Of a stretch of 8,566 bases of DNA, positions 5,970 through 8,566 are shown piece after piece. The notes beneath the pieces are model-generated. The model searched no databases and was not told the origin of the DNA. It saw only the letters and a list, made by a program, of their open reading frames with translations. This stretch comes from an uncultured Pseudomonadales bacterium (GTDB taxonomy: Bacteria; Pseudomonadota; Gammaproteobacteria; Pseudomonadales; Pseudohongiellaceae): the NCBI GenBank assembly GCA_938082955.1, contig CALKDE010000348.1, forward strand, positions 1 to 8,566. Reading direction: 5' to 3'. How positions within the stretch are numbered: position 1 is the stretch's first letter; each line of letters begins with the position of its first letter. Made by a program: the position numbers and the translations under genes.

Positions 5970-8099
5970 TTACGGTAGCGCGAACACCCATAAAGTGGCG
6001 CCCGTTGGTGGATTATTTATACCGGCAGTACGTTCCATATTGTTGGCGAGGAAACTCCCTGAGTTTGTCGCTACAGCAACGTACTGTTTTCCATCTACCC
6101 GGTAGGTAATGGGGTAGGAGCTGGGAGAATTGTCCAATCGCTGCTGCCACAGCACAGAGCCGTCAGATTGATCGACAGCTCTGAAATAACGATCAACTGA
6201 GCCGCTAAATAACAAGCCACTATCTGTGGTGAGATTGCCACTGGCCGGCGGCGCGAATTGTCTCTTTGTCCAAATCACCTCGCGAGTTTCTAGGTCGATC
6301 GCCTTTACCATTCCCCAAAGGCCATCGGTGGACGCATCGGGATACTTTTGCCAGCGCCGTTCGGTGAGGTTGTTAATGCAAGTGTCCTGCATGGGAATAT
6401 ACAATATGCCAGTGGCGGGGTTGTAAGAGGAAGACTGCATATTGCGCGCGCCCAATGCATCGGGGCAGATGCCATTCAAGGAGAGACCGTCCAGCACCTG
6501 GCCAGGCTCCGGGACTGCTTGTTGAGTGAGTGTCTTGTCCCCGGTTCGAGGGTCGATTTCCGCAATGACATTTTGCATATCGAGATCTATAGAAAATAAG
6601 TAGTCGCCGGTGGCGGCGTCCACCGCTTCGAATATTGCTTCCTTGCCGCCGGTGACAATTGCTTTACGCATCACGCCATCAACTGGCAGTGTTATGATCT
6701 GTCTCTCGTAAGCCCAATCGTGGTCGAGCTGATCGTTCGGCATGTGTTGGAAATACCAAACCAGTTCGCCGGTATCGGCATTCAATGCGATGGTAGAGTT
6801 GGTATACAGAGCATCGTTTGTTACGCCGGGCGCATCGCTTCTTACTCTCAGCGAGTTGGTGTCATAGGTAGGGGCGGGGCCGAAATAAAGAAGATTCAGC
6901 TGTGCATCATAACTGCCAGGGTTCCACACAGAGCCACCGGTACGTTCCTCAAGTGACAGGTTGTTCCAGGTATTTCCGCCTGGCTCATCTGGTCTTGCGA
7001 TGGTGTAGAAGCGCCACGCTTCTTCGCCGGAATTCAGATCGATTGCAATGATAAAATTGCCACCGGCCACAGCGGTTTGACCTGTCATTCCAATAATCGC
7101 TTTGCCATTCACCACCATTGGGGCGGACTTGATCATGAAATCGGTTTCCCCTTGGGTGTCGATTTGATGATCCCAGAGCAATCTGCCAGTTTTTGTCTCT
7201 AGGGCCAGAATGTGAGCATCGGAGGTGGGGACAATAATTTTGTCATCAAATATTGCGACCCCTTTCTTTGAACTGGGCCGGGTACCGTTATCCAGCTCTC
7301 TCTGGTAGCTCCATAATAAATCGCCATTTGTCGCATCGATGGCTTGCACTACATCACCATTGCTATAGGCAAAGAGAACACCATCATGCACGAGCGGTGT
7401 CATCATGTTTGCACCGGACGGTAGCGACCAGGTCCAGACGGCTTCTAGGTCTGCGACATTGTCCTTGTTGATTTGAGCGAGTGGGCTATGCCCTAGGTTC
7501 TCGTGAGTACGGCGCCATATCAACCAGTCATCAGCTGGAGGGTTCAATAACATGGCATCGGTAACCGGAGTCATGCTATTTAACCGACTTACAGGAACCA
7601 AGGGTCCATTTGTGTCATAACTGGGGTCGCGCGGATTCAATTCGGTCGGAACTAATGGTTGCGCAGGAATAGTTAGGCCAACTAGATCCGCCATTGCCAG
7701 CGGTAGAGGAGTAGCGCCTGCTACTGCGCCGTTGCGTTGCAGGAGAAAGGCCATAAGTTGGCTAGATGCCGGCGAGCTAAGCCCGCCCGGTTGCGTCGGT
7801 GGCATTCGCTGCAGGCTGGTCGCCAGATCGGAAATTGGCTTATCCCCCCACCGGCGACTGAAGAAGTTTCCGCTGAGGCTGGGAACAAATTCGAAACCCT
7901 CTAGATTATAGCCGTGGCAAACTGCGCACTGTTCCTCATAAACTATTTCTCCTTGCGCGGCTTGTTCAACGGTATACCCGGCAGGGATTTGGGCTAGGGC
8001 TGGTGTATACAAAAAAACAAGAAAGCCACTAGCCAGCAGGCCGTGTATCAGGAATTTTGCCAACCACTTGGCGTTCTCATTCAATTTGCTTTCTATCAC
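5970..8099 (-). CDS. Secreted quinohemoprotein dehydrogenase: N-terminal cytochrome c plus PQQ beta-propeller
   Basis: This 709-residue periplasmic enzyme probably oxidises an alcohol with PQQ and passes electrons to its own heme c. Residues 1-36 form a signal peptide (hydrophobic core 17-33, cleavage after ALA36). The heme motif CAVCH is at 58-62, with M99 in RMPP the likely axial ligand. From about residue 190 on lies an eight-bladed propeller with repeated G-x-x-x-W docking motifs at 259-263, 305-309, 358-362, 444-448 and 647-651. NDQLDHDWAYERQ (455-467) holds the probable catalytic aspartate D459. The cytochrome-first order resembles polyvinyl-alcohol-dehydrogenase-like proteins, not the classical alcohol dehydrogenases with a C-terminal cytochrome. 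The vicinal Cys-Cys pair of methanol/ethanol dehydrogenases is absent. GTG is the start, supported by AAGAAGG eight bases upstream. It lies 261 bp before the four-gene operon on the same strand; no PQQ biosynthesis genes are in the window. Confidence 0.9.
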   Translation of the reverse strand: MIESKLNENAKWLAKFLIHGLLASGFLVFLYTPALAQIPAGYTVEQAAQGEIVYEEQCAVCHGYNLEGFEFVPSLSGNFFSRRWGDKPISDLATSLQRMPPTQPGGLSSPASSQLMAFLLQRNGAVAGATPLPLAMADLVGLTIPAQPLVPTELNPRDPSYDTNGPLVPVSRLNSMTPVTDAMLLNPPADDWLIWRRTHENLGHSPLAQINKDNVADLEAVWTWSLPSGANMMTPLVHDGVLFAYSNGDVVQAIDATNGDLLWSYQRELDNGTRPSSKKGVAIFDDKIIVPTSDAHILALETKTGRLLWDHQIDTQGETDFMIKSAPMVVNGKAIIGMTGQTAVAGGNFIIAIDLNSGEEAWRFYTIARPDEPGGNTWNNLSLEERTGGSVWNPGSYDAQLNLLYFGPAPTYDTNSLRVRSDAPGVTNDALYTNSTIALNADTGELVWYFQHMPNDQLDHDWAYERQIITLPVDGVMRKAIVTGGKEAIFEAVDAATGDYLFSIDLDMQNVIAEIDPRTGDKTLTQQAVPEPGQVLDGLSLNGICPDALGARNMQSSSYNPATGILYIPMQDTCINNLTERRWQKYPDASTDGLWGMVKAIDLETREVIWTKRQFAPPASGNLTTDSGLLFSGSVDRYFRAVDQSDGSVLWQQRLDNSPSSYPITYRVDGKQYVAVATNSGSFLANNMERTAGINNPPTGATLWVFALP

Positions 8100-8106
8100 T
8101 ATAGTT

Positions 8107-8114
8107 ACCTTCTT
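8107..8114 (-). promoter_or_regulatory. Ribosome binding site that fixes the GTG start of the PQQ dehydrogenase
   Basis: On the minus strand AAGAAGGT lies eight bases before the GTG at 8099-8097. No ATG is available between here and the hydrophobic core of the signal peptide, so the GTG is well supported as the start. Confidence 0.7.
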
Positions 8115-8166
8115 AGTAGTAAGGCCCGGCAGGTATTTGGGAACTTTTAGTTTTACACAATTAGAG

Positions 8167-8194
8167 ATTAAAAGGGGATATATAGCAGGGTCAA
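8167..8194 (-). promoter_or_regulatory. Candidate sigma70 promoter for the PQQ dehydrogenase
   Basis: On the minus strand TTGACC (8194-8189; five of six matches to the -35 consensus) is followed after 16 bp by TTTAAT (8172-8167; five of six matches to the -10). This predicts a start near 8160 and a leader of about 60 nt before the GTG. An alternative extended -10, TGCTATATA, lies inside the spacer, so the exact promoter is uncertain. Confidence 0.45.
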
Positions 8195-8213
8195 GGTGAA
8201 ATTACCGCTCTCA

Positions 8214-8229
8214 CAATATATGCATATTG
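8214..8229. promoter_or_regulatory. 16-bp dyad upstream of the PQQ dehydrogenase promoter
   Basis: CAATAT-ATGC-ATATTG is a perfect 6-4-6 inverted repeat. Its centre is about 61 bp upstream of the predicted transcription start, where a class I activator often binds. A further CAATAT half-site is at 8271-8276. The segment is AT-rich, so some symmetry can arise by chance. Confidence 0.3.
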
Positions 8230-8343
8230 GGTTGTTTAGGCTTTTTTAGAGCGCCCAAGACAGGCAATGGCAATATGTATAATTCGTCGCAGAATCAAAG
8301 TAGTTAATGTGAAACTGCAAATGCAGCATTAGATAAAACTACC

Positions 8344-8517
8344 CTAAATAATATGCCCAGAATCGAGGAGTCTATCTGGCGCCAGTTCATTTTGGTAATT
8401 CAGTACTGGGGAATATTGCTTCGTTAACTTGGCACCTGTAATGACGGAATTGGTCAGTTGCGCTAGCCCAGGAGCAGTTTGCACGCCATAGCCTCCCTGT
8501 CCGGCGAGCCTACGTGT
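8344..8517 (-). pseudogene. C-terminal remnant of a DAO-family FAD-dependent oxidoreductase
   Basis: Read on the minus strand, this frame gives RLAGQGGYGVQTAPGLAQL, then ITGAKL and NELAPDRLLDSG before a TAG at 8344-8346. This is the usual C-terminus of D-amino-acid/sarcosine/glycine oxidase-like FAD enzymes: the glycine-rich 'GQGGYG.QT.P' segment that closes on the flavin, then the 'LxPxRL' tail. Directly upstream the same frame meets TGA at 8518-8520 and again at 8533-8535, where the family should continue. A neighbouring frame is open from the window edge down to 8463, so one frameshift between about 8511 and 8566 could join a longer gene. It could be a decayed gene, a truncated fragment or a sequencing error. 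The window edge prevents a decision. It is on the same strand as, and upstream of, the PQQ dehydrogenase. Confidence 0.6.
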
Positions 8518-8566
8518 TCAGCGGCGATGGAATCAGCCAATGTCTCTAAGTCTGAGGCTTGTGCTA

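Larger units (their letters stand above)
8100..8343. other. Non-coding gap between the oxidoreductase remnant and the PQQ dehydrogenase
   Basis: This 244-bp AT-rich stretch contains no recognisable gene. Besides the promoter and dyad listed separately, it holds a small stem CTGC-ATTT-GCAG followed by TTT on the minus strand (about 8314-8328), shortly after the remnant's stop. That could be a weak terminator, though the stem is only four pairs. A short tandem GGCAAT repeat is at about 8263-8274. Confidence 0.5.

Noticed and set aside
5970..8099. Firm assignment as polyvinyl alcohol dehydrogenase
   Set aside because: The domain order is similar, but the accompanying oxidised-PVA hydrolase of the alpha/beta type is absent and the substrate cannot be read from sequence.

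Overview
The window reads as a catabolic (accessory-metabolism) locus from a Gram-negative proteobacterium. The clues are a secreted PQQ dehydrogenase with a c-type heme, an ESS/GltS-type sodium symporter, CaiC/CaiD-like CoA-pathway enzymes and a TetR-type regulator. A marine or environmental gammaproteobacterium is my best guess, but that is inference from gene content only.

Layout, left to right. At 3-488 (+) lies the C-terminal part of a TetR/AcrR regulator whose DNA-binding half is outside the window. It converges on a block of minus-strand genes that fills the rest. In transcription order (right to left) these are: the C-terminal remnant of a DAO-type FAD oxidoreductase (8344-8517), interrupted upstream by in-frame stops; a 244-bp gap with a plausible promoter and a 16-bp dyad; a secreted cytochrome c-PQQ beta-propeller dehydrogenase (5970-8099); a 261-bp gap with another promoter candidate and a 16-bp dyad; and a compact four-gene set. 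That set is an enoyl-CoA hydratase/isomerase-fold protein (4911-5708), an acyl-CoA synthetase (3245-4900), an ESS/GltS-family carrier (1736-3175) and a NylB-like serine hydrolase of the beta-lactamase fold (516-1715). Its gaps are 10, 69 and 20 bp.

How it may work (inference): an alcohol is oxidised in the periplasm by the PQQ/heme enzyme. The resulting carboxylate, or a related anion, enters by the sodium-coupled carrier. An amide or ester bond is cleaved in the cytoplasm by the hydrolase, which has no signal peptide. The acid is then CoA-activated by the ligase and processed by the crotonase-fold enzyme. The substrate is not identifiable from sequence. I see no rRNA, tRNA, CRISPR array or insertion sequence. 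The most interesting points are the unusual gene combination and the altered key residues in both the dehydrogenase and the crotonase-fold protein.
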